DNA from: UBA5070 sp035352895
GTDB lineage: Bacteria > Fibrobacterota > Fibrobacteria > UBA5070
Assembly (NCBI GenBank): GCA_035352895.1
Contig: DAOPYN010000002.1
Location: 106,122-170,121, forward strand
Length of the DNA: 64,000 nucleotides
Direction: 5' to 3'
In this document: piece after piece, positions 34,273 to 44,700 of the stretch
Layout of the letters: the number at the start of each line of letters is the position of its first letter
Position numbering within the stretch: position 1 is the stretch's first letter
Notes under the pieces: generated by a model
Told to the model about the DNA's origin: nothing
The model's database searches: none
The model's input: only the letters and a program-made list of their open reading frames with translations
Translations under genes and position numbers: made by a program

Positions 34273-35219
34273 GGAATTCCCGGGAAGGATACGGGACCGG
34301 CCATCCAGGATCCGCAGAAGACGCGCAAACTCCGCAATTCCGCCTTGCGCCAACCGGGAAAAGCACGCTCCAGATCGATCGATACGCATCCCCGAAGCAA
34401 GCCGCCGCTAGCATCCCCATTGACCGGCACTTCCAAGGAGATCGCATAGGCGGAGCGATCGGACAAGGCCACCAGGTGGAGGCGTCGCAGAGCATCGGGA
34501 GGCCTGGTTCCGTTGGGGAGGATGGCTCCCGGCTCCAGCACGAGTCTCTCGTTGGGCATTTCCTGGATGGCTGTCGATACGGCGGCGTGGAGGCGTTCTC
34601 CCTCGACGCCAAGTTCCAAGGCGATGCCCTCCGGCAATCCCTGGGGCATCGCGACGGCCTTCCACGGCTTGTTCTCGGCGAAGATGGATTCGGGAACCGC
34701 GTTACGGCGAGGCATCTCGGCGAGGGATTCCCGCAGAGCCTTGCCGAATGCCGGCTCGTCCGGTCCAACCTTGAAATCGATCGGATCCGTCTGGACATGG
34801 GGCAGGATCGCCATCAATCGGTATCTGCCGATCTCCTCGTGCAATTCGGGGAATCTGTCCGTGCAGAGATCCAGCTGTATGGATTGCATCCCCACCTGGG
34901 GTGCGTCGAGATCGGGAGGCTTGACTGGGGGGCGGTCCGGCTGCTCTCCCTGGGGAACGTCCACATCGCAGATCCGCACGGAATTGCGATCCAGGTCGAC
35001 CAGGACGATCCGGCCGTTGCGGAGCAGGTTTCGCTCCACGAAATCGCGGACCCTTCCCGCCTGGGCAAGTTGGATCGGAAGATCCTCGTGGAGGGACGGA
35101 TCGAACCGGGTCGGTCCGATCACGGCCAGGAACGGTTCGCCGTCCTCGAAGCGCCGGTCGAAGGCTTCGGCGACCTCGTCCGGGTCTGTCCAAAATTTGT
35201 CATCCATGGATTCGTCCAT
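34269..35219 (-). CDS. Partner protein 1 of the metalloprotease array, unknown family
   Basis: 316 aa, acidic at the N-terminus (MDESMDDKFWTDPDEVAEAF), no signal peptide. GPTRFDPSLHEDLPI, GRIVLVDLDRNSVRICDVD and the end YAISLEVPVNGDASGGLLRGCVSIDLERAF...LRSLRVFCGSWMAGPVSF define a family with partners 2 and 3. AAAGGAA lies seven bases before the ATG. It follows metalloprotease B by 34 bases and couples to partner 2. Function unknown. Confidence 0.6.
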   Translation of the reverse strand: MDESMDDKFWTDPDEVAEAFDRRFEDGEPFLAVIGPTRFDPSLHEDLPIQLAQAGRVRDFVERNLLRNGRIVLVDLDRNSVRICDVDVPQGEQPDRPPVKPPDLDAPQVGMQSIQLDLCTDRFPELHEEIGRYRLMAILPHVQTDPIDFKVGPDEPAFGKALRESLAEMPRRNAVPESIFAENKPWKAVAMPQGLPEGIALELGVEGERLHAAVSTAIQEMPNERLVLEPGAILPNGTRPPDALRRLHLVALSDRSAYAISLEVPVNGDASGGLLRGCVSIDLERAFPGWRKAELRSLRVFCGSWMAGPVSFPGIP

Positions 35220-35253
35220 GATCGGATTCCTTTCGAGGCGTTCCTTGGGAGCC

Positions 35254-38200
35254 TCAGAATCTCGCGGACCAGGTCGTCCGCAAGTCCTTCAGGGTGCGCG
35301 ATTTCAATTGGAGCATGCAGACGTCGCAGTATCCCGTGCGTCCATCCGCATCCCCTGCATGGGAAGAGCCGAACATGATGCAGGAGCCCTGCCCGCCCCC
35401 GAGTCGATCGTCCGCCCGCTGGATCGCGGTGAGGCCCGTCGAGCAGTGCGGTCCGCGATGGATGTCGCGCAATCCGTTGCCGGGAAGGAGCTTGAACACC
35501 TTGCAATCCAGATACGGCATCCCCGGAGGCACCGAGTCGACATGGCCCGGTTCTGGCATTCCCGGCGCCAGCCCGCACTCGTCCTGCGCCCCGTTGCGGA
35601 AGGGAGACAAGCCCATGTCATGGCCCAATTCATGGCACAGGGTGGAGGACAGCGGGCCGGAATTGCGCCGAAGCGCCATTTCCTGCGTTCCGTTCAACGC
35701 GCTCCCGTTCAATTCGTTGGTGCTGGAAATCTTCACCTGCCATTCGATCGGGCAATTCGTCCCGGAGAGGGCGCCGACGATGTCTCCTGGAAGGAATGGA
35801 GCGTTCGCGTTGGCCCGTTTCGGCAGGTCCATCTTGACCTGGTTGATGTTGGGATGGCTGAACCATTTCTGGTCGAGGTTTCCTTGGAGAGCAGCTCCCT
35901 TGCTCGAGAGGCCCGGGTGGTACGACACGGCGACTCTCCTGGCGTTGTATTCGGCATCGAGTTTTGTCCGGACCGCCAGGAGTCTGGTGGCCGCATCCGG
36001 GGTGCCGGCCTTGAATCGAATCCGGATGTTCGACTTGAGTGCGCATCGATAGACGAAATCCGCGACCAATGCCGCCTGGATGGTCTGGACGCACACCGCG
36101 TCCCCGGCTTTCGAAAGCGTCTGGTCCCCGGAGGCGAATTTCACGGTATGGGTCGATGCGACGGTCGTTCCGTCGGGCTGGAAAAGATCCAATCGGAACT
36201 CGTTTCCGCCGAGGGTGGCTTCGTCGACATCGACCATGGTCAGCGTTGGCGTTGCGGCCGCGACCCCGGCGACATTCACCAAGGCCTTCCATTTGAAACC
36301 CTTCACGGAAATGGACGGTTTCGATTGGCCGGGATACTGAGGGAGCATCAGGTTGATGTGCTTCGAGCCCGGGTCGAGGATGAGATCCGCGTTGTCCACG
36401 ACGGTGGTGACCTGATCGGTCTGCTGCAAGGGAGAGGTGAAGGTCGTGGGAGTATAGTTGACCAGCAAGTCGCTCGTGTACATGCGGATCGTTCGCTTGT
36501 CGGCCGCTCCGAAGGACACGCCCTTGGGTCCGGGCCATTTCCAAGCACGGACCACCCGATCCTCCGGGCCGGCCTGGAGGAGATACGCCGAGGTGACCCA
36601 CTGCTTGGCATCCGCCTGGGCTTTGGTGTACACATGGGTGGCCTTGGGCTCGTAGGCGACGAACCCGGCGCCGAGTCGGTCCTGCAGGAATTTCTTGAGA
36701 GCGTTGCCGAAATCCCATCGAGCCGGGTTGGCCGTGTTCATGATCGATTGCTGGCATTCGGGCACCATGAGCTCGTAATCCAGGCGCCGCCAGTTCACGA
36801 ACCGCACTTTCGCATCGCCGCAGGCGTTCGTGCTTCCTACCTGGACCTCGCAGGTGTCTCCGCCGCACAGCCCGAGATCGATTTCGATCTCGGCCGTCTT
36901 CTTCCCGTTGGTATTGATGGTGGCGGTGTATTCCCATGGTGCGGCAGGAACCGTTTGCCATCCACCTCCCGCTGCTCGGGCCAGACTCGGCGCGCCCGGA
37001 GCGACGATGGCCGCCAGGTTCGCGGTGGTCACGAGACCGAACTTGTTGTCCTTGTCCGAGCGGGGCGAGCGATTCGCCGGGCCGCCATCCGCCGAAAAGA
37101 TCACTTTCAGGAATACCTGGTTGGGCAACGCCTTCGCTCCCGCCTCGTCTCTCAGCGAATCGGCGGAGCGAATGCGCAGCTTGAGCTTCGTTCCCTTGCC
37201 GTCGCGCCCCGAATCCTTGGTGGTCAGGTTCACCCACTGGCGGATTTCCACCGCATCTCCCGAACGTTCGATCCGCTTCTTGTTGTCCTTGGATTCGCTC
37301 ACCTCCTCGGTCGGATCGTACGTCTCGATGACGATTTCCGCTCGGCTGCGGTCCACGGTGGCCGCGACACCCACCGCGGCGATGGGGATCGGTTCCTTCT
37401 TGAACTTGACCGGATCCTCGACCGGGTTTTCGGCGATGGTCAACGCCGCCTTGTCCGTTGGTTGCCCCAAGGTGGGGGCATCCGAGGGGTGGAACAGATT
37501 CACTTCCGCACTGCGGGTAGGAGGCGGGAAATCGGCCCCGTTGGGATAGGCGCCTTTCCCTTTGGGATAGTGCCAATCCGGGATCTGCCAGGCGGGTTTG
37601 GCCGGATCGGCGAAGGCCGCATCGAGGGACTTCGCCACCAGGGAGCAGAGCGCTCGATGCAGGCCTTTCCAGGTGTTCTTCTCCCACTTCCCCTTTTCGG
37701 GAAGCTTGGGGTCCTTGGGATTGGGGGCGAACCTGGTGTTGTATTCCTTCTGGAACCCCAGGATCCCGGCCTCGAGATCCGCTCCGTCCGTACCGTTGAC
37801 GGCCCCTGGATCGCAGGTCCATCCGAACGCGGTCTTCAGGTCGGACAGGATCTGTTGGCGGTCCTTGATCGTGACTTCGGCGAAATGCTTTTCCCAGAGC
37901 TTCGAATCGCGATCCAGGAGGGATTTCAGGATTTCCGCGCGTTGCAGCGACAACTTCCGGTTCGATTTGATATCGGCTTCCTGGTGGGAAAATCCGAAAG
38001 CCACCGCCTTGTCCGCGGTTTTGGGAGGTCGAGCCGCCACCTTGGCCAAGAACGCAGCCAACGCCCGGATGAACACGCCATCCGCCCCCAGAGCGGGAAC
38101 GAAGGAATGATCCGGGAACGAGACATCCGGGGATCCGACGTATTCCGTCAATCGAACGTACTTGATCTTGACGGGACCGCTCTCGACCGTGGTCGCCTGG

Positions 38201-38751
38201 TTGTTGGATGCCACGGCACGGTAATACACATCCTGCCCCGAGGCGGGGAATGGCGGCTTGGCGGGAGGGATCTGGACCGGGGTGGAAAGCTCGAGTTCGA
38301 GAGTGAAGGTCTGTGCGGCGGGAGCTGCGGTGATCTGGTGGGAGACCACCTCCTTCAGATCCGTCCAAGGGCCCGTGGCGCTCGGGCCGAACTGCAGCCG
38401 CAAGCGGACGGTCAGATCGTCGGGAGGATTCAGGATCGTGATTTTGGCTTCGACCGAGACGGGTTTGTCGAACGCGAGGTTCGCCGGCAAGGTCGTGATC
38501 GTGCAGCTGTCGATCCGGATGTTGATGGCGCTGGGTCGCTGGAATGCGTCCTCGTCCGGCCAGGGATCTTCCTCCCGCAGCTGCGTCAAGTACTTGCTGG
38601 TGTCGTAGTGGGCCGTGTTCGCGGGAGCTACACCGGCTTTTTTCGGGGCGAACTTGGAGTAGTCCAGATCCCCCGACGGAGGGCGCGCCTTGGAAAGGCG
38701 CATCAATTCCGGTTCGCTCGGACGACTGGGATCGGCTTGGGAATTTGACAT
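35254..38751 (-). CDS. Large metalloprotease B with OmpA/peptidoglycan-binding-like region
   Basis: 1165 aa, paralogue of metalloprotease A. Start 38751 is chosen because it gives the same N-terminus layout (M-x-N-S...EPELM..SK) and has CGGAGT seven bases upstream. The leader KARPPSGDLDYSKFAP is identical to that of A over 16 residues. Then come an Ig-like segment, NRKLSLQRAEILKSLLDRD, GILGFQKEYN, core CEVQVGSTNACGD and VNWRRLDYEL, an extra ~200-residue region not in A, and the zinc site LCHELGHDMGLSP, later CIMF and YCDVC. First gene of the five-gene array. Secretion route is not evident; the common leader is a candidate targeting signal. Confidence 0.75.
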   Translation of the reverse strand: MSNSQADPSRPSEPELMRLSKARPPSGDLDYSKFAPKKAGVAPANTAHYDTSKYLTQLREEDPWPDEDAFQRPSAINIRIDSCTITTLPANLAFDKPVSVEAKITILNPPDDLTVRLRLQFGPSATGPWTDLKEVVSHQITAAPAAQTFTLELELSTPVQIPPAKPPFPASGQDVYYRAVASNNQATTVESGPVKIKYVRLTEYVGSPDVSFPDHSFVPALGADGVFIRALAAFLAKVAARPPKTADKAVAFGFSHQEADIKSNRKLSLQRAEILKSLLDRDSKLWEKHFAEVTIKDRQQILSDLKTAFGWTCDPGAVNGTDGADLEAGILGFQKEYNTRFAPNPKDPKLPEKGKWEKNTWKGLHRALCSLVAKSLDAAFADPAKPAWQIPDWHYPKGKGAYPNGADFPPPTRSAEVNLFHPSDAPTLGQPTDKAALTIAENPVEDPVKFKKEPIPIAAVGVAATVDRSRAEIVIETYDPTEEVSESKDNKKRIERSGDAVEIRQWVNLTTKDSGRDGKGTKLKLRIRSADSLRDEAGAKALPNQVFLKVIFSADGGPANRSPRSDKDNKFGLVTTANLAAIVAPGAPSLARAAGGGWQTVPAAPWEYTATINTNGKKTAEIEIDLGLCGGDTCEVQVGSTNACGDAKVRFVNWRRLDYELMVPECQQSIMNTANPARWDFGNALKKFLQDRLGAGFVAYEPKATHVYTKAQADAKQWVTSAYLLQAGPEDRVVRAWKWPGPKGVSFGAADKRTIRMYTSDLLVNYTPTTFTSPLQQTDQVTTVVDNADLILDPGSKHINLMLPQYPGQSKPSISVKGFKWKALVNVAGVAAATPTLTMVDVDEATLGGNEFRLDLFQPDGTTVASTHTVKFASGDQTLSKAGDAVCVQTIQAALVADFVYRCALKSNIRIRFKAGTPDAATRLLAVRTKLDAEYNARRVAVSYHPGLSSKGAALQGNLDQKWFSHPNINQVKMDLPKRANANAPFLPGDIVGALSGTNCPIEWQVKISSTNELNGSALNGTQEMALRRNSGPLSSTLCHELGHDMGLSPFRNGAQDECGLAPGMPEPGHVDSVPPGMPYLDCKVFKLLPGNGLRDIHRGPHCSTGLTAIQRADDRLGGGQGSCIMFGSSHAGDADGRTGYCDVCMLQLKSRTLKDLRTTWSARF

Positions 38752-38838
38752 CGATGGACTCCGAGACTCAGAGTGGACTTCCAAAGCTACTCACTGGCGC
38801 CAAGATGGCCTCCCCCTCGCGAGGATAGATTTGCCCCA

Positions 38839-39549
38839 ATGCCCACGATCGCCATCTTCGCACCGATGAAGGAGGAGCTCGACGCCCTCCTGGCCCTCCT
38901 CCCTCCCACCGTTCCACGATCCCTGCCCGGCCTGGAGATCCTGGAAACCGAATTCCACGGAAAACACCTGGTGCTGGCCAGGAGCGGTGTGGGCAAGGTG
39001 AACACAGCCATGAACGCGACGATCGTGCTCGCCCACCGGAAAGTGGACGCGGTGCTGAACGTGGGCACCGCGGGAGGGCTGAGGCAGGACCAGAAGATCC
39101 TGGACCTGGTTGTGCCGGAAGAGGTCCTGGCCGTGGACGTGGACGTGACTCCGCTGGGATTCGCCTACGGACAGATCCTGGGAGGCCCCCCGGTGTTCTT
39201 CACCGACCCGACCCTCCGCAAGCGGTTCGACCGGGTCGCGCGCGCATGGCCCGACATGCCCGCGGTGCACCGCGGGGCTGTGGGCACCGGCGACACCTTC
39301 GTGAACAAGCCCCGGCAAGTGGAGCAGATCCGCGAGCGGTTCGGGCGCGACCGGGTGGCCTGCGTGGAGATGGAAGGCGCCGCGTTGGCCCAGGTCTGCC
39401 TCCATTTCGGCGTGCCCTGCCTGATCGTGCGCAGCCTATCGGACGTCCCCGCCGCCGGAGAGGAGAACCACCTGGATTTCCCGGTGTTCCTGGAACGCGC
39501 CGCCCACAATGCCGCGCGGCTCCTGGTGGAGATGCTCCAGGAAGACTGA
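38839..39549 (+). CDS. mtnN: 5'-methylthioadenosine/S-adenosylhomocysteine nucleosidase
   Basis: 236 aa nucleoside phosphorylase-superfamily enzyme. MPTIAIFAPMKEELDALL start, GVGKVNTAMNATIVL, NVGTAGGL, VGTGDTFVNKP, the substrate-binding VEMEGAALAQVCLHFGVP and the catalytic-Asp motif RSLSDVPAAGEENHLDF match the MTA/SAH nucleosidase family. It hydrolyses adenine from MTA and SAH in the methionine/methyl cycle. Divergent from the metalloprotease array and 48 bases ahead of the phosphoesterase gene. Confidence 0.82.
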   Translation: MPTIAIFAPMKEELDALLALLPPTVPRSLPGLEILETEFHGKHLVLARSGVGKVNTAMNATIVLAHRKVDAVLNVGTAGGLRQDQKILDLVVPEEVLAVDVDVTPLGFAYGQILGGPPVFFTDPTLRKRFDRVARAWPDMPAVHRGAVGTGDTFVNKPRQVEQIRERFGRDRVACVEMEGAALAQVCLHFGVPCLIVRSLSDVPAAGEENHLDFPVFLERAAHNAARLLVEMLQED

Positions 39550-39597
39550 CCCTCGCCACCCGTTCCCGCGAACGACCGCAACCGAGGTTCCCACCCG

Positions 39598-41622
39598 ATG
39601 CGCAACGCCACCTCCCTGATCCTGACGCTTGCCGGATCCATCGCGGCGGATCCCACCCCCACGGGCCGCTGGGACTTCGAGGACGCTCTTTTCCCGGGTG
39701 CGGCCACCACGGGCCTTCCGCTTGCGGTGAGAGGCTCCGTCGAATCCATCGAAGGCCCATCCCCCTCGGACAGGGCCCTGCGACTGGCCAAGGGGGCGCA
39801 GCTGGCCCTGGCCCACGGAAGGACAGCTCCCGTCCACTCCTACACGGTGTCGCTGGATCTGCGCATCACCGGCAACGGGACCTGGCGGAGCCTCTTCCAG
39901 ACGGATCCGCGCAACGTCGACGACGCCGAATGCTTCGTGCGTCCCGACGGCGCGGTGGGCGTGAAAGCCACGGGATATTCCTCCGCCTCCGTGTTCGCGG
40001 GCGCCTGGCACCGCCTGGTGGTGTCCGTGGACGGAGGATCCTCCCACCGCATCTACCTGGACGGGCGGCGGATCCTGGACGGAGTCCCCCAGCCCACCGG
40101 GGGCAGATTCGCCCTTTCCGACACCCTGCTTCTCTTCGCGGACAACGATGGCGAGACCGACGCGACCGACCTGGCTCGGGCGACCTTCCACGACCATGCC
40201 CTGGACTCCTCCGAAGTCGCAGCCCTCGGAGGATTCGCGTCGCCGTCTTCCTTCGCCTTCCTCCGCACTCCCTGGCTGCAAGCGGCCACGGACACATCCA
40301 TCAGCGTCTTCTGGGAGACTTCCTCGCCGGAAAACGCTCGCCTCGAGTACGGTGTCGATTCCACCCTGGGCCACAGTGCGGAGTCCATCCTCGCGACCTC
40401 CGGATCGTCCACCGCGATCCGGATCGCGCGGTTGCGCGATCTGGACGCGGGGACCACATACTTTTTCCGGATCGTCTCCGACACGTTCCGTTCGGAGATC
40501 CGCACCTTCCGCACCGCATCCTCCAGGCGCTCGGCGCGGGTGCGGTTCGGGATCTGGGGCGACAGCCATCGTCTCCATCCGGCCAAGGAGATGCTGGGCT
40601 ACATGGTGGACTCCCTGAAGGTGGACTTCGCGGCGACCACCGGCGACCTCTCCAACGACGGCAACGACCCATCCGACCTCGCCTCGGTGTTCGCGCCCCT
40701 GGCCCTGGAGACCGTCGGAAGCCGAGTCCCGTTCTTCGCCGCGCTGGGAAACCACGACGTGGGTGGCTACACGAGCCCGAGGATCCGTCGGTACCTGGAT
40801 CAGGTGGGCGGCCGCAATTCGGATCCCCGTGGCTTGGATGGGAGCTACGTGGCCGCCTGGGGCCCGGTGGCCATGCTCTTCCTGGACTGGAACCGCATGG
40901 GAACGGACATCCCGGGCTGGCTACAGGAACAGTTGGAGTCGGAATTCGTCAACTCGTTCCCCTACGTGTTCACCTTCATCCACCGCGCGCCGTTCTACGA
41001 GCGTTGGCAGGCCTCCGGGGAGAACGCCGTCCTGCGGGAGACCTATCCCCCCGTGGTGGAAGGCCACGGCGTCCAGGCGAGCTTCTCCGGCCACATGCAC
41101 GGATACGAACGCGGCTTCCGCAACGGGACCTTCTACTGCACCAACGGAGGTTCCAGCTACCTGGACGTCTCCGAGGCCGTGGGATCGGACTATCCGTTCA
41201 TCACGGTGGGCGCGTTCGAGGCATCCCCCGCCAATTTCGGGCTGGTGAACGAACTGGTGACCGTCGAGGCCGACTCGACGCGCGCGATCGCACGCATGCA
41301 CGCCTTCGATTCCGATGGGCGTTCCCTGGGAGTGCTGGACAGCTTCGAGATGAAACCACGCGCCACCTCCCTCGCTCCGCGAACAGGGTCCGGAGCGCTG
41401 CGCATCCTGCTGCGGTCGCGCAGGCTCGTGGCTCGACTGGAGGGCTCGCGGACCGAGCGCGTCCACCTGCGGATCGTGGACCTGCATGGCCGCGACATCC
41501 ACCTTGGCGCTTCCGGCACGGGAGAGACGGGACTGGATCTGGGAGCGCTTCCCGGAGGATGCTGGATCGCGCAAGCATCGAGCCCAAGCGGGCGGCTGGA
41601 GAGGAGCTTCTGCCTGCCCTGA
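39598..41622 (+). CDS. Secreted LamG plus purple-acid-phosphatase-like metallophosphoesterase
   Basis: 674 aa with N-terminal signal (MRNATSLILTLAGSIAA). Domains in order: LamG/concanavalin-like (about 22-205, GRWDFEDA...HSYTVSLDLRI...DGRRILDG), a fibronectin-like phosphatase N-domain (TPWLQAATDTSISVFWETSS), then calcineurin-like phosphoesterase motifs GDSH, TTGDLSNDG, ALGNHDVGG, FIHRAPFYE and SGHMHGYERGF that bind the di-metal site. The C-terminus has RIVDLHGRDIHL...LPGGCWIAQAS, the short C-terminal domain common in Fibrobacteres secreted proteins. Likely an extracellular phosphatase/phosphodiesterase. Confidence 0.82.
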   Translation: MRNATSLILTLAGSIAADPTPTGRWDFEDALFPGAATTGLPLAVRGSVESIEGPSPSDRALRLAKGAQLALAHGRTAPVHSYTVSLDLRITGNGTWRSLFQTDPRNVDDAECFVRPDGAVGVKATGYSSASVFAGAWHRLVVSVDGGSSHRIYLDGRRILDGVPQPTGGRFALSDTLLLFADNDGETDATDLARATFHDHALDSSEVAALGGFASPSSFAFLRTPWLQAATDTSISVFWETSSPENARLEYGVDSTLGHSAESILATSGSSTAIRIARLRDLDAGTTYFFRIVSDTFRSEIRTFRTASSRRSARVRFGIWGDSHRLHPAKEMLGYMVDSLKVDFAATTGDLSNDGNDPSDLASVFAPLALETVGSRVPFFAALGNHDVGGYTSPRIRRYLDQVGGRNSDPRGLDGSYVAAWGPVAMLFLDWNRMGTDIPGWLQEQLESEFVNSFPYVFTFIHRAPFYERWQASGENAVLRETYPPVVEGHGVQASFSGHMHGYERGFRNGTFYCTNGGSSYLDVSEAVGSDYPFITVGAFEASPANFGLVNELVTVEADSTRAIARMHAFDSDGRSLGVLDSFEMKPRATSLAPRTGSGALRILLRSRRLVARLEGSRTERVHLRIVDLHGRDIHLGASGTGETGLDLGALPGGCWIAQASSPSGRLERSFCLP

Positions 41623-41676
41623 GGCACGCGGGCTTGGTTGCGCACGGGGAAGGACGCCAAGACGTCCAAAATGGAA

Positions 41677-41706
41677 GGCCCCCGCCGGACGGATCCGACG
41701 GGGGCC
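41677..41706. terminator. Bidirectional terminator hairpin
   Basis: GGCCCCCG (41677-41684) pairs perfectly with CGGGGGCC (41699-41706), with inner CGGA/TCCG. It sits between the convergent phosphoesterase and the large minus-strand gene; on the minus strand it is followed by TTCCATTTT, fitting intrinsic termination. Confidence 0.7.
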
Positions 41707-41745
41707 TGGCGGGGAATGCGGGGAATCCCGAAGCTCGAGGAGGGG

Positions 41746-44700
41746 TTATTCCCGGGCCAGGATCACGTTGTCGAACCAAGCCTTGCCGGTGACCGTGTTG
41801 GACCAGTGGCCCAGACGGCACCCCACGACGACCTCGCCGCTCTGGGGAGCCTGGAAGGTCACGGAAACCTTCGTCCAATCGAAGGTCCCGACGAGGTCTT
41901 CCGTGGAGGTCCACGTGTCCATCACGGAAAGGCTCGCGCCCCTGGTGCCGTTTTCACGATTGACGATGCCTTGGCCCTTGATCCAGCCGGAAAGCCGGTA
42001 CCAGGCACCCGGCTCCAATCCTTGGACTTCCTGGGTCCAGGCGGCGTCGTTGGCCAGGTCGTTGCGGATCTCCACGGCCTGGGATCCGCCAACGCCCACC
42101 TGCGGCACGTAGGCCAGGGTGGAGTTGGCGGTGTTCCACATCGTGCGCCCCCACATGATGTTGGACCTCTCGAAGTCGCCGTTGATCAGCTCGGACAGCA
42201 CGTAGGCCACGGTGACGTTGGCGGCCGCGGAACGGTTCCCGGAACCGTCGACGGCCACAACCGAGTAGGTGTACTCGGTTTCGTCCACCACGTCGCGGTC
42301 GACGAAGGCCAGACCATCGCGGACGTTCTTGACGACGACCCCGTTGCGTTTGATCTCGTAGCGGGTGGTGCCCACGTTGTCGGAGGCCTTCGCCCAATCG
42401 AGCCGCACGAACCCTCTGGCAATGGATGCCTTCAGACCGGTGACCGAGGCGGGAGCCTGCATGTCCCTGGATGCGAACACCACTTCGCGGGAGATGGTGT
42501 CGCCCGTGAACTGGTTGAAGTCGAAGAGGTAGGGCCACCAGGTTCCCAGGTACTTGCCGACACGCTTGCCGGTCTCGGCATCCGCGTACTGCAGGAGCGC
42601 GGGAAGCTTGGGCAGGTGTTCGTACATCCAGGCGTAGTAGTGGTCCATCGAACCGAATTCGTCCATCTGGCCTTCGTACTCCATCTCGGCCGAGATCCTG
42701 CGCGCAGGACCGGACAGGTCGGGATAGGAGTACCAGGAATCGGCTCCCGAGAGCACGAGGGCCTTGATGGTCGGCCGACCGAAGGACGCCGCGGTCCCGA
42801 AGGAGGCGTAGCCGAATCCACCGCTCTTGAAGGATCCGTCGACCACCGACACCAGCTTGCCGGTTCCACCGGCGGTGTCCACCGAGATGGTGTCGCCGAC
42901 GGCTCGGATCACCAGTTCGTAGGCCCTTCCGGTCCAGATGGGGAGCGAGGCCTCTCCCAGGATCTGCTCTCCGTTGTCGAACTTCGAGATCCGGATCCGG
43001 TCGGAGAACGCGTCGATCCCCACGTAGTATCCGCGAAGCTCGGCGAGTGTCTTGTTCTGGTTGGATCCGCGCAGGAGGAAACCCGCGCTGGAACGGGCTG
43101 CCCCGTTGGACACCGAGACACGCGCCACGCACTGGAAGTCGGAAGCGAGCACGGGCATCGGGTATTCCGTGGAAGGATCCCAATCGACCTCGTTGCGGGT
43201 TCCGTCGAAGGCGAAGGCGCGGTTGGCGGCTCCGGAAGCCACCGAGACCCCAAGGCCCCCTTCCGTCCAGGTCCCGCCGTAGGACTTGAACATGTGCCAC
43301 CCCAGGTCGTGTTGCTGCCCCCAGTCGTAGTTGTGGATGGCCGTGGGCGGATAGTGCGACAGGCCCAACTGGGCGTTGCCCCGGGAGGTCCGCTTCGGAT
43401 CGAAGTTCGCCGCGTCGGACAGGATGAAGTAGTTCCAGTCGTCAAGGAAGGTCGACTGCTGGGAACGGGTGGCATTGGCGATGTCGAAGGTGTTCCACAC
43501 CGGGACGGCGTGGCGCTTGGGTAGATTCGGCGCCAGATGGCGTCCCATGATGTTCTCCATCATGTGCGCCGTGTTCTCGGCCATGAAGCCGACTCCCTGG
43601 TGCGATTCGCGTCCGAAGCCGAAGAACACGAACTTGCGGTTGGTGCCGATTTCCGGATGCTCGCCGCCGTTGACCCAGAAGGCCCCCGGACCCGCCATGC
43701 TGGCCTCCCAGAACCCGGAGCCCGGAGTGCCGAACACCCACACGAAGTCCACGTCGCCGGAATTCACCCGCTCGATGATGCGCATGCGGGGATCCTCGGC
43801 GATGGTCTTGTAGTCGGCCTTGCCCAGCTCCACTTCCTTCCTGGCGTCCCATTGCTGGATGCAGCTGTCGCGGGTGAATTGCACATTCGGATCGACTTCG
43901 GGGGGAAGCTCGTCGAGGACGTGCTTCTGTGCGATCTCGAACTGCACCTGGCCGCCGGAAGCCTTGTACATCATGTCGATGTACTGCTTGCAGAGGGTGT
44001 CCACGTTGCGGTATCCGTAGTGCTCGGAAACCCTCTTGTTGCCGTAGCGCGCTCCCAGGATGGGATCGTAGACCAGCACCAGAGCCCGGTAGCGGGTGCG
44101 CTGGACCAGCGGAGCCAGGGGGGTCCTTCCGTAAGCCTGGGTGGAATACCCGGAATACCCAGAGGCGTTGAACGCGCGCACGCGGTAGGTGTACAGCGTG
44201 TTCTCGGAGAGGCCCGTGCTGGAATACCCGGTGGCGTTGGCCGAAAGCCTCGCGACCTCCGTGAAGGCGCCCGAGCCGATCTTGCGCTCCACGGAGTACC
44301 CCGTCTCGTTGGACGCCATGTCCTTCCAGGAGAGATCGATCCGCGACGCCGACGCGACCGCGACGGTCAGTCCCGAGGGGTCGGCCGGAAGCGCTCCGAC
44401 GGATTCCGTCCACGAGATCCTGTCGAAGTCGATGTAGTCGTTCCATTCGCCGGCGTATCCGTAGCCGATCCGACCCGTTGGGTTGGATGCGTCGTTCACG
44501 GTTCCGCGCAGGACGCCGTCCACGTAGATGTCGAAGCGCGAGCCCTTCATCACGATCTTCAGTGTGGCCGTGGTCCCCACCGGGAACGCCTGGGCCACCA
44601 CCTGTCCCTGGGACGCGTCGAGGGTGTTCCTGCAGAAGCGCAGCGAATTGGAGCTCGAGTTGCCCGGCTGGAGAGCCACCATGAAGAAGTTGGCGGCGGA

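Noticed and set aside
34513..38748. A 1411-codon open frame on the plus strand
   Set aside because: It is antisense to metalloprotease B and partner 1; those show family motifs and ribosome-binding sites, while this frame is a low-complexity mirror produced by GC-rich codon bias.
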